55,552 nucleotides of DNA from Candidatus Moraniibacteriota bacterium (GCA_016182385.1 JACPGV010000002.1:1-55552); one strand, 5' to 3'. Counted from the first letter of the stretch, positions 30,812 through 40,189 are shown. Program-made: numbers and translations. Notes: a model not told the origin generated them from the sequence alone.

Positions 30812-31836
30812 AACATTTTTTGAAGGTCAGTATCATTATTATGAGTGGCGTGGGCATATTGCTTGGGCTGCTTTTTTGGTACTTGAATCTCCCCGGACCG
30901 CAACCGCGTGAAGATGTCCATTTGGGTATGACGTTTTCGTCGCGGTACGCGAGTGACTTGGGTCTTGATTGGCGTGAGACATACGAGGCGCTTCTTGATG
31001 ATATGAAGATAAAGAAAATGCGTATTCCTGTTTATTGGGATCTTGTGGAACGTACGCCCGGGCAGTATGATTTTTCCGATGTTGATTGGCAGGTGGCAGA
31101 AGCTGAACAGCGTGGTGTTGAAATTATTCTTACTCTCGGACAGCGTGTACCGCGGTGGCCAGAGTGTCATATACCATCATGGGCAAAAAACGATGAAGTG
31201 ATACGTCAGGCAGCGCTGCTTCGTTTTATGACCGCTACCGTGGAACGTTATAAAGATGCGAAAACCCTTCGGATGTGGCAGGTCGAAAATGAACCATTTC
31301 TTGTTTTTTTTGGAGAATGTCCACCGCTTGATAGTGATTTTTTGGATTGGGAAGTTTCGTTGGTGAGAACCCTTGACCCGACTCGTCCGGTGCTTCTTAC
31401 CGATAGTGGCGAGCTTTCTATTTGGATACGAGCCGCCAAAAGAGGAGATGTTTTTGGTACGACGCTGTATCGCCATATTTGGAGTAAAAACACCGGTGGC
31501 TACTTCACCTACCCTATTGGTCCGAACTTCTTTCGATTGAAGGAGCTTATGGTACGCGTGCTCACGTCACAGAAAAATTTTATCGTTATTGAGTTGCAGG
31601 CAGAACCATGGGCATCGGGTTGGATCGCTACCGTACCGCTTGCTGAACAATTTCGTACTATGGATGAGACAAAATTACGAGAAAATGTCGAATATGCCAA
31701 ACGTGTTGGTTTTTCGGATATCTATTTATGGGGAGGAGAATGGTGGTATTGGATGAAAACGAAAAAAGAATACCCAGCTTTGTGGGAAACCGGAAAAATG
31801 ATTTTTCAAGATAATGCCAAAGAAGAAAGCAGATAA
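30808..31836 (+). CDS. membrane-anchored glycoside hydrolase (clan A TIM barrel)
   Basis: 342 residues with an N-terminal anchor (VSIIIMSGVGILLGLLFWYL) and an external clan GH-A-like barrel. MRIPVYWDLVERTPGQYDFS is the typical second-strand region, the acid/base Glu is in WQVENEPF and the nucleophile Glu in FIVIELQAEPW, with WGGEWWYW near the end. Family (GH5-, GH39- or GH42-like) and substrate are not clear. It overlaps the EamA gene, so the pair may work on an extracellular sugar, which is inference. Confidence 0.8.
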   Translation: MKHFLKVSIIIMSGVGILLGLLFWYLNLPGPQPREDVHLGMTFSSRYASDLGLDWRETYEALLDDMKIKKMRIPVYWDLVERTPGQYDFSDVDWQVAEAEQRGVEIILTLGQRVPRWPECHIPSWAKNDEVIRQAALLRFMTATVERYKDAKTLRMWQVENEPFLVFFGECPPLDSDFLDWEVSLVRTLDPTRPVLLTDSGELSIWIRAAKRGDVFGTTLYRHIWSKNTGGYFTYPIGPNFFRLKELMVRVLTSQKNFIVIELQAEPWASGWIATVPLAEQFRTMDETKLRENVEYAKRVGFSDIYLWGGEWWYWMKTKKEYPALWETGKMIFQDNAKEESR

Positions 31837-32323
31837 AAAAATTGTTTTGATTATCCATAACGTGCGGAGCGCTCACAATGTTGGGGCGATGTTTCGGACG
31901 GCAGATGGCGCCGGAGTGGAGCGTATTTTTTTGACCGGGTACACGCCGTGCCCGCCAAAAAAAGAAGCTCTCTATCGAACAGGAGCAGAAAAAGCCTTTT
32001 GTAAAACGGCTTTGGGGGCGGAAAAATATATACCATGGAAAAAAAATGTTTCTTTCGCGAAAGTTGCCCGGGCTTTGAAAGAGGAGGGTTACGCGCTCGT
32101 TTCTTTGGAACAGGCTACGGGAAGCACGGCATATGATGCTTATAAAAGTACTTCGCGAACGGCGCTTGTCGTGGGGAATGAGGTGACCGGTATAGACAAA
32201 AAGATTCTTCGACAGTGTGAAACGATTTTAGAAATACCGATGCACGGTAAAAAAAACTCTTTGAATGTTTCGGTGGCAACGGGTATTGTTTTGTATGAAC
32301 TTCGTCGTCTTTTGAGAGGGTAG
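31814..32323 (+). CDS. SpoU/TrmH-family RNA 2'-O-methyltransferase
   Basis: 169-residue SPOUT methyltransferase. Motifs: HNVRSAHNVGAMFRTADGAG (motif 1), ALVVGNEVTGID (motif 2) and EIPMHGKKNSLNVSVATGIVLYE (motif 3), which form the SAM-binding knot. It lacks the N-terminal RNA-binding domain of RlmB, like the shorter TrmL/TrmH members. The start lies inside the end of the glycosidase gene (23-base overlap). Target RNA unknown. Confidence 0.9.
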   Translation: MPKKKADKKIVLIIHNVRSAHNVGAMFRTADGAGVERIFLTGYTPCPPKKEALYRTGAEKAFCKTALGAEKYIPWKKNVSFAKVARALKEEGYALVSLEQATGSTAYDAYKSTSRTALVVGNEVTGIDKKILRQCETILEIPMHGKKNSLNVSVATGIVLYELRRLLRG

Positions 32324-32372
32324 ATTTTTTCCGCGATCCCGTTTACAATGGTGAAAGAAGTGTGATATTGAT

Positions 32373-33077
32373 ATGACTACCAAGAAAAACAAGATAGCTG
32401 TGTTTGATATTGATGGAACGATTTTTCGAAAAAATCTTCATTTTGAGTTGATCAATGAACTTTCTTGGATGAAAATTTTTCCGGTGGACGTACGGAATAC
32501 GTTGACGGAGATTTATACTAATTGGTTGGAACACGAAGGAACATACGAGGATTATCGCAAAGCCTTGGTTCAGCTTTATGCCAAGTATATCAAAGGATGT
32601 TCACAGGAGGACGTTTTTCGGGCAAGCAAAATTGTCATTCCATTTCACGCGAAACGGACCTATATTTTTGCCGAGAAACTTATCAAGAAACTTCGAGCCG
32701 AAGGGTACCACCTTATTGCTGTTTCTGGTTCGCCTACGGAGATTGTTGAAGAATATAATCGTCATTATCTCAAGTTTGATAATGTTTTTGGGAGCGTCTA
32801 CGCGATGGATAAGGATAAAAAATATACTGGCGAAGCTTCTTTTGAACCATCAAAAAATAAGGGACACTTGGTGGAGCAGTATATTTACGAGCATAAATTT
32901 TCTTTGAAACATTCATACGGGGTTGGAGATACGGAATCAGATATCAGCTTTCTTGATATTGTGGAATACCCCATCGCCTTTAATCCGAATCAAAATTTGA
33001 AAGAGGTGGCTGAGCGGAAGAATTGGCGCATCGTTGTTGAAAAAAAGGATGTTGTTTATGAAATAAAAAACTCATAA
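32373..33077 (+). CDS. HAD-superfamily phosphatase (HAD-IB, SerB-like)
   Basis: 234-residue hydrolase with the four HAD motifs: AVFDIDGTIF (nucleophile Asp), VSGSPTEIV (Ser), a Lys in SKNKGHLVEQY and GVGDTESDISFLD (acidic motif). The helical cap after motif 1 is of the C1 type found in phosphoserine phosphatase and HAD-IB lysophospholipid phosphatases. Substrate unknown. Confidence 0.85.
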   Translation: MTTKKNKIAVFDIDGTIFRKNLHFELINELSWMKIFPVDVRNTLTEIYTNWLEHEGTYEDYRKALVQLYAKYIKGCSQEDVFRASKIVIPFHAKRTYIFAEKLIKKLRAEGYHLIAVSGSPTEIVEEYNRHYLKFDNVFGSVYAMDKDKKYTGEASFEPSKNKGHLVEQYIYEHKFSLKHSYGVGDTESDISFLDIVEYPIAFNPNQNLKEVAERKNWRIVVEKKDVVYEIKNS

Positions 33078-33091
33078 AAAAATCGTTGCTT

Positions 33092-33208
33092 ATGGATCTT
33101 ACAAAAATTCTGGATAACTTTCTTAAGAAGACATTGTGGCTTTGGTTGCCCCTCTACGCTTTTTTTGATTTGTTGAAAGCGTTAAGCGAGCGAACAGAAA
33201 AAAAATAA
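33092..33208 (+). CDS. 38-residue putative membrane peptide
   Basis: Small frame MDLTKILDNFLKKTLWLWLP continuing through an amphipathic/hydrophobic LYAFFDLLKALSERTEKK end, between the HAD gene and vanZ with 14- and 4-base gaps. The tight fit in the gene string and the balanced charged-hydrophobic make-up argue that it is real. No family recognised. Confidence 0.5.
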   Translation: MDLTKILDNFLKKTLWLWLPLYAFFDLLKALSERTEKK

Positions 33209-33212
33209 ATAC

Positions 33213-33617
33213 ATGGCACCGTCTTTTTCAAAAAGAGTTTGGGGAATATTGTTTTTTCTGTGGATGGTGGTGATTTTTATTTTTTCTTCATTTCCTGGGA
33301 GCGAATATCCTTTTGATCCACCTCTTTGGTATTATCTCGAGCGTAAAGGTGCACATGTTTTTGAATACGCCGTTCTCGCCGTTCTCGCCGCCTATTTTTA
33401 TTCAGCGATGTTTCCAAAAGAAAAAAGGTATTCTATCGCTGTTCTTTCTTTGGTGACCGCTATCGCTTACGGTATAAGCGATGAATTGCACCAATATTAC
33501 GTTTTATATCGTGGATCGAGAATAGGCGACGTTTTTTTTGACGCGGCTGGGGCGTTGCTGGGATGTTTTTTCTGGTATAAAAACTTTTTTCTTCGAAAAA
33601 AGCCTTATAAAAGGTAA
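33213..33617 (+). CDS. VanZ-family membrane protein
   Basis: 134 residues with four membrane spans. Family marks are the SSFPG of the first loop, ERKGAHVFEYAVLAVLAAY and YGISDELHQYYVLYRGSRIGDVFFDAAGALLG, conserved in VanZ-like proteins. The biochemical role is poorly defined; resistance to glycopeptides should not be assumed. Confidence 0.88.
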   Translation: MAPSFSKRVWGILFFLWMVVIFIFSSFPGSEYPFDPPLWYYLERKGAHVFEYAVLAVLAAYFYSAMFPKEKRYSIAVLSLVTAIAYGISDELHQYYVLYRGSRIGDVFFDAAGALLGCFFWYKNFFLRKKPYKR

Positions 33618-33629
33618 AGGTGAGGCATA

Positions 33630-33658
33630 TTGACAAAAGAAGGATTTTTTAGTACCAT
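33630..33658 (+). promoter_or_regulatory. promoter of nusA
   Basis: TTGACA, 17-base spacer, TACCAT. The ~100-base leader to the nusA ATG holds a small TCGC-GTAA-GCGA hairpin followed by seven T (around 33698-33717), which could be an attenuator. Confidence 0.65.
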
Positions 33659-33766
33659 AGAAGAGTAAAAGGTAAGCGTCTGTGGTCGATGGGTTCGCGT
33701 AAGCGAGCTTTTTTTGTTCCAAAGTCGCTTTTCTCTTTTTTCTAATTTATTTACATAGAGAGCAGT

Positions 33767-35074
33767 ATGCCAAAGAAAAAAAATACGACCGAGGAGGTTT
33801 CGCAAGATGAAGGGACTCTTTCCGGGCGTTTGGGAGAGTTTGGAAGCGCGGTCATGCAGATTGCCGAGGAAAAAGGTATTTCCAAGGAACGAGTTCTTGA
33901 GGTTGTTGAGGCAGCACTCTCAGCGGCATATAAAAAAGATTACGGTAAAAAAGGGCAAGTTATTCGTGCTGAATTTGATGAGGTAAAAAAAGACGCGAAG
34001 TTTTTTCTTGTGAAAGAAATAGTTGATGAGACTACTCGAGAGTTTGTTGAAGAGACGGAAGAATCTCATGACGAGAAAACTGAATCTGGGCGGGGAGCCG
34101 ATGCGACAAAGGAAGTGAAAGAGGAGTTGATTGTTGAAGAAAGTGATGAGGATCGTTTGCCTCGTTTTAATCCCGAAAGAGATATTCTTCTTGAAGAAGC
34201 AAAGAAGCTTAAGAAGAGCAGTAAAATTGGTGAAACGATTGAGCTTCCTCTTGAATCGCATAGCGAATTCGGACGGGTGGCCGCGCAGACTGCAAAGCAG
34301 GTGATTATTCAACGTATCCGTGAAGCAGAACGAGAGACGATGTTTCAGGAGTATAAAGAAAAAGAAGGTCAAGTCGTGAATGGTCAGGTGCAGCGCATCG
34401 AAGGGCGAAACGTGTTTGTTGATTTGGGGAAATCTATTGGAATTTTGTTTCCGTCTGAGCAGATTGAAGGTGAAAACTACCGCGTTGGTCAACACTTGAA
34501 GGTTTACCTCGTGCGTGTCGAGTCGGATACCAAAGGACCGGGACTCCTGTTGTCGCGCGCTCATCCGGAAATGGTGCGACATCTGTTCACTCTTGAGGTC
34601 CCAGAGATTTTTACCGGCACAGTGGAAATAAAGGCTATCGCCCGGGAAGCCGGATCGCGAACAAAAATCGCTGTTTTTTCGGCGGAAGAAGGGGTTGACC
34701 CGATCGGTTCGTGTGTCGGACAGAAAGGAACTCGAGTGCAGGCTATCATTGATGAGCTTGGTGGTGAAAAAATTGATATTATTGAATGGCGTGATGATCA
34801 AGAAAAGTTTATCAGCGCCGCTCTTTCGCCGGCGAAGGTGCTTTCCGTTGAGTTGTTTGAAGAGGAGAAGCGCGCTTTGGTGAAGGTGCCGAGCGATCAA
34901 CTGTCACTTGCTATTGGAAAAAGAGGACAAAATGTTCGTTTGGCGGCGAAGTTGACGGGATGGAAGCTTGATGTTGTTCCGCCTGAAGAAGGAAGCGAAA
35001 CGGAGAAAGAATCTGCTGAAGAAGGAACTGTTACGGAAAGCGATTCTTCCGAGAAGAATGAGGCAGAAAAATAA
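33767..35074 (+). CDS. nusA: transcription termination/antitermination factor NusA
   Basis: 435-residue RNA polymerase-binding factor. N-terminal NusA_N (EKGISKERVLEVVEAALSAAYKKDYGKKGQVI) carries a Glu/Lys-rich insertion of about 45 residues at 80-130, then S1 (NGQVQRIEGRNVFVDLGKSIG), KH1 (GVDPIGSCVGQKGTRVQAI) and KH2 (LAIGKRGQNVRLAAKLTGW). The C-terminal acidic repeats of E. coli NusA are absent, replaced by a short acidic tail. Followed at 23 bases by ppa. Confidence 0.95.
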   Translation: MPKKKNTTEEVSQDEGTLSGRLGEFGSAVMQIAEEKGISKERVLEVVEAALSAAYKKDYGKKGQVIRAEFDEVKKDAKFFLVKEIVDETTREFVEETEESHDEKTESGRGADATKEVKEELIVEESDEDRLPRFNPERDILLEEAKKLKKSSKIGETIELPLESHSEFGRVAAQTAKQVIIQRIREAERETMFQEYKEKEGQVVNGQVQRIEGRNVFVDLGKSIGILFPSEQIEGENYRVGQHLKVYLVRVESDTKGPGLLLSRAHPEMVRHLFTLEVPEIFTGTVEIKAIAREAGSRTKIAVFSAEEGVDPIGSCVGQKGTRVQAIIDELGGEKIDIIEWRDDQEKFISAALSPAKVLSVELFEEEKRALVKVPSDQLSLAIGKRGQNVRLAAKLTGWKLDVVPPEEGSETEKESAEEGTVTESDSSEKNEAEK

Positions 35075-35097
35075 GTATAATTTTTAAGAAAAAAAGT

Positions 35098-35628
35098 ATG
35101 AATCTTTGGCACGAAATTTCCGCGGGTGATGATGTTCCAAACGTTGTGAATGTTATCGTTGAGTGTCCGAAAGGAACAAAGAATAAGTATGAAATTGACA
35201 AGGAAACAGGATTGATCAAGCTTGATCGAGCAATGAAGACGAGTCAGGATTATCCTTTTGACTATGGTTTTGTGCCACAAAGTTTGTGGGAGGATAATGA
35301 CCCGCTTGATGTGGCGCTTTTGACGACCTACCCGCTTGCTCCCGGCATTCTTGTTGAAGCGCGGCCAGTTGGTATTATGAATATGATAGATTGTGGGGAG
35401 GGAGACGATAAAATTATCGCCGTTCCCAAAGACGATCCTCGTTTTGATGATATCATTGACCTTGATGATATTAATAAGCACACCCTGAAAGAAATACGAC
35501 ATTTTTTTGAGACGTATAAAACGATCGATGGCAAAAAAGTCGTTGTGAAGGGATTCAAGAAGAAAGCACAGGCACTTTTGGCTATTAAGAAAGGTTTGCA
35601 AATGTATAGCAAAAAATACGCAAAGTAA
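35098..35628 (+). CDS. ppa: inorganic pyrophosphatase (family I)
   Basis: 176-residue soluble pyrophosphatase that removes PPi from biosynthesis. Active-site acidic cluster is seen in YEIDKETG, DYPFDYGFVPQSLWEDNDPLDVALL and GEGDDKIIAVPKDDPRFDDIIDLDD. Normal bacterial length. Confidence 0.95.
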   Translation: MNLWHEISAGDDVPNVVNVIVECPKGTKNKYEIDKETGLIKLDRAMKTSQDYPFDYGFVPQSLWEDNDPLDVALLTTYPLAPGILVEARPVGIMNMIDCGEGDDKIIAVPKDDPRFDDIIDLDDINKHTLKEIRHFFETYKTIDGKKVVVKGFKKKAQALLAIKKGLQMYSKKYAK

Positions 35629-35750
35629 ATTTTTAATTTCCCGCCCACCAGCGGAACAGTTTCCAGAGAATATTTTCATGAGAATGAATTTCAAAGAGAA
35701 AGGCCGACTCATGTTTTGAAAGATTGGAAATTGAAAACTCGTAACAGTCT

Positions 35751-37040
35751 ATGGATGTCACAGTAAAAAAGCTTCCTCAGTCGAGAATAGAGTTGCATAT
35801 AACTTTGTCGTGGGACGAATGGAAGAATGAGAAGGATCACGCAGCGGAAGAACTTGCTCGGGAGAGTAATATAGCCGGTTTTCGCCCCGGAAAAGCACCA
35901 CGTGATCTTATTGAAAAACGTTTTGGGAAACAAGCGCTTCTTACGCAGGCGGCAGAGCACGCTGTGCATCATTCTTACCCTCAGGCGCTTGCCAAAGAAC
36001 ATGTGGAGGCTATCGGACAACCAGAGGTGCATTTGGGGACTTTTGCTGAAGGGGAGGCGATGGAATATACCGTTACGACAGCAGTGATGCCAGAAGTAGT
36101 GATTTCTTCATGGAAAAGCGCCATAGAAAAAATAAATAAAGAGTACGCGAAACAAGAAGAAGGAGTGCGTGATGACGAAGTGGAGAAAGAGCTTTCTAGG
36201 ATTGCTGAAATGCGAGCAAAACTAGTCACTGTCGATCGAGAGGCTCGTTTGGGAGACAATGTGCTTGTTGATTTCACTGTCTCGCAACAAGGAGTGATTA
36301 TTGAGAATGGTAAGAGTGAAAAGCACCCCTTGGTATTGGGAAAGGGGGCGTTTATTCCCGGGTTTGAAGAACAATTGGTGGGAATGAAAGAGGGCGAGGA
36401 AAAAACATTTGAACTTACTTTTCCTGATGCGTATCACGCGAAACATTTGGCGGGAAAGCCGGCAACTTTTTTGGTAAAACTTGGCGTGGTGCAGGAGCGT
36501 GAGATCCCCGTGGTGAACGATGAATTTGTCAAAGGATTAGGGCGCTTTGATTCTCTTGAGATGCTGAAGAAAAATATACAAAGCGGTATTTTGGAAGAAA
36601 AAAAGATGGCAAAAAAGGAAGAGTGGCGCACGAAGATTCTTGATGCGTTGACTGAGAAAACGACCATCGAATACCCGAGCATCCTTGTGGATGAAGAGAC
36701 AAAGAGGATGATTCATGAATTTGAGTCGCAAGTTCGTTCTTTGGGGTTTCATTTCGATGATTACCTTGCCCATGCGAAGAAAACACAAGATGACTTGAAA
36801 AAAGAATGGGAGCCTCAGGCTAAAAAACGTTTGGCAGCCCAATTTGTTTTGGGAAAGCTCGCTGACGAAGAAGAGATTATGGTGAGCAATGAGGATATCG
36901 AAGAAGAAATGAATAAAACGCTTCGTCAGTATGGTAATATAAAAGATGTTGAAAAAAACATTGACATGGAGCGTTTGTATACGGCTGTACGCGGACAGTT
37001 GCGTAACGAAAAGGTTTTTGAATTTTTGGAGAAGATCTAA
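35751..37040 (+). CDS. tig: trigger factor (ribosome-associated chaperone)
   Basis: 429 residues with the ribosome-binding signature region ESNIAGFRPGKAPRDLIEKRFG, the PPIase domain around 155-240 (GDNVLVDFTV, KGAFIPGFEEQLVGMKEGEEK) and the C-terminal chaperone arms. It is followed by clpP 35 bases later, the common tig-clpP order; clpX is not in the window. Confidence 0.95.
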   Translation: MDVTVKKLPQSRIELHITLSWDEWKNEKDHAAEELARESNIAGFRPGKAPRDLIEKRFGKQALLTQAAEHAVHHSYPQALAKEHVEAIGQPEVHLGTFAEGEAMEYTVTTAVMPEVVISSWKSAIEKINKEYAKQEEGVRDDEVEKELSRIAEMRAKLVTVDREARLGDNVLVDFTVSQQGVIIENGKSEKHPLVLGKGAFIPGFEEQLVGMKEGEEKTFELTFPDAYHAKHLAGKPATFLVKLGVVQEREIPVVNDEFVKGLGRFDSLEMLKKNIQSGILEEKKMAKKEEWRTKILDALTEKTTIEYPSILVDEETKRMIHEFESQVRSLGFHFDDYLAHAKKTQDDLKKEWEPQAKKRLAAQFVLGKLADEEEIMVSNEDIEEEMNKTLRQYGNIKDVEKNIDMERLYTAVRGQLRNEKVFEFLEKI

Positions 37041-37075
37041 ATAGGTGAAAGGAATTTTTTGAGAAACAGAAGAAT

Positions 37076-37666
37076 ATGAATGAAAAAAATCAATACCTTG
37101 TTCCCATGGTCGTGGAAAAAACAAGTTTTGGCGAGCGAGCGTATGATATTTACTCTCGTTTGTTGAAAGACAGAATTATTTTTATCGGTTCGCCGATTGA
37201 TGACGCGGTCGCCAATACGGTAATCGCAGAATTATTGTTTCTTGAATCGCAAAATACAAAAGAGGATATTAAAATGTATATCAATTCTCCCGGTGGAGCG
37301 GTAACGGCGGCTCTCGCTATTTATGACACGATGCAGTATGTTAAGCCGGAAGTGCAGACGATTTGTGTCGGTATGGCGGCATCGGCAGCGGCTCTTCTTT
37401 TGTCTGCTGGACGTAAAGGGAAAAGGATGATTCTTCCTAACGGCGAGGTGATGATTCATCAAGTGCTCGGCGGCGCTTCAGGACAAGCGACTGATGTCGA
37501 TATCCATGCCCGACATATTTTGAAGACGCGTGATCGTCTGAATAAGATTCTGGCCAAACATACCGGTCAAAAACTTACAAAGATTGAAAAGGATACGGAA
37601 AGGGATTATTTTATGAGTGCGGAAGAAGCTCTTAGGTACGGTATTGTTGATAGGGTAATAGCGTAG
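37076..37666 (+). CDS. clpP: ATP-dependent Clp protease proteolytic subunit
   Basis: Serine protease of 196 residues forming the ClpP barrel. Catalytic Ser is in [16 protein letters not shown], His in [15 protein letters not shown] and Asp in the following RDR helix region. [20 protein letters not shown] is the oxyanion/head region. Two residues of the start ([15 protein letters not shown]) fit the normal short propeptide. Confidence 0.96.
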   Translation: MNEKNQYLVPMVVEKTSFGERAYDIYSRLLKDRIIFIGSPIDDAVANTVIAELLFLESQNTKEDIKMYINSPGGAVTAALAIYDTMQYVKPEVQTICVGMAASAAALLLSAGRKGKRMILPNGEVMIHQVLGGASGQATDVDIHARHILKTRDRLNKILAKHTGQKLTKIEKDTERDYFMSAEEALRYGIVDRVIA

Positions 37667-37683
37667 TTTTTATAGGAGAAAAA

Positions 37684-37710
37684 GCACCTGGCGGGCCGGG
37701 TGTTTTTTTT
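37684..37710 (+). terminator. terminator after clpP
   Basis: CACCTGG / CCGGGTG 7-bp stem (one wobble), loop CGGG, then eight T. Confidence 0.88.
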
Positions 37711-37725
37711 GTAAGGAAAACTCGT

Positions 37726-37753
37726 TTGTAGAATTCGAAAAAAGAGGTATAAT
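37726..37753 (+). promoter_or_regulatory. promoter of the small membrane protein / SLC5-STAC operon
   Basis: TTGTAG, 16-base spacer, perfect TATAAT, 18 bases before the ATG at 37772. Confidence 0.6.
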
Positions 37754-37771
37754 GAAAAAAAATCTTCTTCT

Positions 37772-38020
37772 ATGAATAAAGAGATTCTTTCAAGGTTTTG
37801 CGGAAGAATAAAAAATCTTTTTTCGGCTCTTGAGTTTCGGCTTTTTATTTTTTTTCTTGCCCTTTTAGTGTTAAGTGGTCCGTTCATGGTTCCTTCGGCG
37901 GAACGGACACTCCACTTTCCTTTTGTGTATTATTTTTCCGTTTGGTGTGTTCTCATAGGTATTATCTTTGGAATCAATATTTGCAAAGAAGAGTCGGATG
38001 ATGATGATCCAAAAAAGTAA
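37772..38020 (+). CDS. small two-span membrane protein
   Basis: 82 residues with two hydrophobic segments (LFIFFLALLVLSGPFMV and FPFVYYFSVWCVLIGIIFG) and a cytoplasmic-type acidic tail (EESDDDDPKK). It lies 9 bases before the SLC5/STAC gene. Small two-span proteins often sit before SLC5-type carriers (for example DUF485/DUF4212 proteins), so a partner role is likely, though no family is firmly recognised. Confidence 0.75.
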   Translation: MNKEILSRFCGRIKNLFSALEFRLFIFFLALLVLSGPFMVPSAERTLHFPFVYYFSVWCVLIGIIFGINICKEESDDDDPKK

Positions 38021-38029
38021 TTATATCCT

Positions 38030-40189
38030 ATGATTGATTCTTCCATCATTATTATCGTAACCGCCCTTTATTTGTTGGTTCTTTTTGCGGTCGCGTTTTT
38101 TTTCGAAAGAAAACATGCCCAGGGAAAGAACTATACTGACAATGCCTTTATTTATGTGTTGGCCTTGGCTATTTATTGTACGACGTGGACGTATTATGGC
38201 AATGTTGGTCTGGCAACTTCCAATGGGTATCTTTTTTTGGGGGTATATTTGGGACCAACACTCTTTTTTATCTTTTGGGCGCATATTATCAAGCGCATTT
38301 TGCGTTTGAAACGGGAATACAATATTACGAGTCTTGCCGAACTCATTTCCATTCGTTATGGGAAATCTGCAGGAGTGGCGGCACTCGTAACGATTATCGC
38401 GGTTATAGGCATTGTCCCGTATCTTGCCCTTCAGATTAAGGCAATCTCTTCCTCATTCGCCTATTTGACGACTGGGAGCGGTGTGGGACGTGTGGATACT
38501 TCCTTAGGAATCATTCTTTTGTCCGTTATCATTTTGTTTACTATTGTTTTCGGATTTCGAAAACTTGATCAAACAGAGCGTCACCCCGGGGTTATTATGG
38601 CCATCGCCGTTCAATCGGTAGTGAAACTTCTTGCCTTTCTCGTGGTAGGGGCTTTTATCGTGTACTTTGTTTATGATGGCTTTGGCGATATTTTTTCTCG
38701 TGTAAGCCAAAGCGGTTCATTTTTTTCTCAACAAAAAGCCAACGCTCCATCGTACTCGCTCTTTTTGGCGCACATTCTTCTGTCTATGTCAGCTATTATT
38801 TTTCTCCCGCGCCAATTTCAGGTGACCGTTATAGAAAACGTGAGGGAAAAGCATTTGGATATTGCTTCGTGGCTTTTGCCTATTTATTTTGCGTTAATTC
38901 TTCTTTTCGTTTTTCCACTTGCTATGGCGGCTATGTTGCAGGGATACGACATAAAGGCGGCTGATCTTTTTATGCTTATGCTCGCCAATGAAGAAGGCGG
39001 GCAATGGCTTGCTATCCTCGTCTTTATCGGAGGGGTTTCCGCTGCCTTGGGAATGATTACCTTTGAAACGATCGCTCTTACGACAATGACGTCGAATCAT
39101 CTCCTCCTTCCGTTTTTGGAAAGAGTCAAAATATTCGGATTTCTTCGACAGCATTTACTTTCGTTGCGGTGGATGATTGTGACGATCATTTTATTTGTAG
39201 CTTTTATTTTTGAGCGAGCCATCGGTTCTTCCTATCTCTTGGTAAAAATAGGCATGATTTCTTTCGCGGCGGTTTTTCAATTTGTCCCATCCGTTATTGG
39301 GGGTATCTATTGGAAAAAAGGATCGCGGGCGGGAGCGCTTCTTGGTATGACTGGCGGATTTCTTGTTTGGTTATATATGTCGGTATTGCCGGCGTTTGTG
39401 AAAAGCGGTTGGTTGTCTGGAACAATCCTTACTGATGGACCCTTTGGAGTGCGTTTTCTCCGTCCGGAACATTTGTTCAATATTACCGCTCTTGATCCGT
39501 TGGCGATGGTGGTCTTGTTCTCATTTGGTGTAAACGCGAGTCTGTACGTGATTGGCTCTCTTCTTTTTCCGCAAAATAAAAATGAGGATGATGCCACGGA
39601 GGAATTGGTGCGTATTATGGAAAAACGACAAGCCGCGTATGTTCCCGCCATTTCGCAAGAGGCAAACATTGGCGTTGCTGAAAAAAAAGAGATTCTCACA
39701 AATATTTTTGGAAGATACCTTGATAGAGATGAGGCCAAGCGACTCTCCCAGTCATGTTTTGAGAAGAGCGGATTGGAAGAAAAGGAGATAATGTTCGTGC
39801 ATGAACTGGTGACGCTCCGTGGAACGGCGGAAAAAATACTGGCCACGTATATTGGGACGCCCGCGGCCAATGAGGCGCTCAAAACAGGGGGGCTCTTTAC
39901 GGAAGAAGATACCAAAAATCTTTCGTCTGTGTATGTTCAAATGGCCGAACGGCTCAAGTTGACACCGGAAGAATTCAGTCAGAAAATAGATTATTATACG
40001 GAAAAAGAAAAACTTTTTTCGGAACAAAAGGAAGAGCTTGAGAAAAAAGTAAGGGAACGAACAAAAAAGATGGAAGAGGCAAATATTGAATTGAAAAAAA
40101 TCAACGATGTGGCGATTGGGAGGGAACTTAAAATGATTGAGCTGAAAAAGAAAATACATGAACTTGAAGAAAAAACCTCTCTTTCGTAG
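38030..40189 (+). CDS. SLC5 (sodium:solute symporter)-STAC protein, CbrA-like but without kinase
   Basis: 719 residues. About 1-500 is a 13-span SLC5-type domain (YCTTWTYYGNVGLATSNGYL, RQFQVTVIENVREKHLD). Its sequence resembles the membrane part of CbrA-type sensor kinases more than that of free symporters. Next come about 110 residues that fit the STAC linker (FGRYLDRDEAKRLSQSCFEK), then a helical region and a long coiled coil (about 650-715; EELEKKVRERTKKMEE, IGRELKMIELKKKI). The coiled coil resembles the segment that leads into a HisKA domain, but the protein stops there; neither kinase domain follows. It may sense or carry a solute and signal to a separate protein. Confidence 0.8.
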   Translation: MIDSSIIIIVTALYLLVLFAVAFFFERKHAQGKNYTDNAFIYVLALAIYCTTWTYYGNVGLATSNGYLFLGVYLGPTLFFIFWAHIIKRILRLKREYNITSLAELISIRYGKSAGVAALVTIIAVIGIVPYLALQIKAISSSFAYLTTGSGVGRVDTSLGIILLSVIILFTIVFGFRKLDQTERHPGVIMAIAVQSVVKLLAFLVVGAFIVYFVYDGFGDIFSRVSQSGSFFSQQKANAPSYSLFLAHILLSMSAIIFLPRQFQVTVIENVREKHLDIASWLLPIYFALILLFVFPLAMAAMLQGYDIKAADLFMLMLANEEGGQWLAILVFIGGVSAALGMITFETIALTTMTSNHLLLPFLERVKIFGFLRQHLLSLRWMIVTIILFVAFIFERAIGSSYLLVKIGMISFAAVFQFVPSVIGGIYWKKGSRAGALLGMTGGFLVWLYMSVLPAFVKSGWLSGTILTDGPFGVRFLRPEHLFNITALDPLAMVVLFSFGVNASLYVIGSLLFPQNKNEDDATEELVRIMEKRQAAYVPAISQEANIGVAEKKEILTNIFGRYLDRDEAKRLSQSCFEKSGLEEKEIMFVHELVTLRGTAEKILATYIGTPAANEALKTGGLFTEEDTKNLSSVYVQMAERLKLTPEEFSQKIDYYTEKEKLFSEQKEELEKKVRERTKKMEEANIELKKINDVAIGRELKMIELKKKIHELEEKTSLS

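Noticed and set aside
33920-34900. Minus-strand frame of 326 codons
   Set aside because: Antisense to nusA; Phe/Leu/Asn-rich with no domain.
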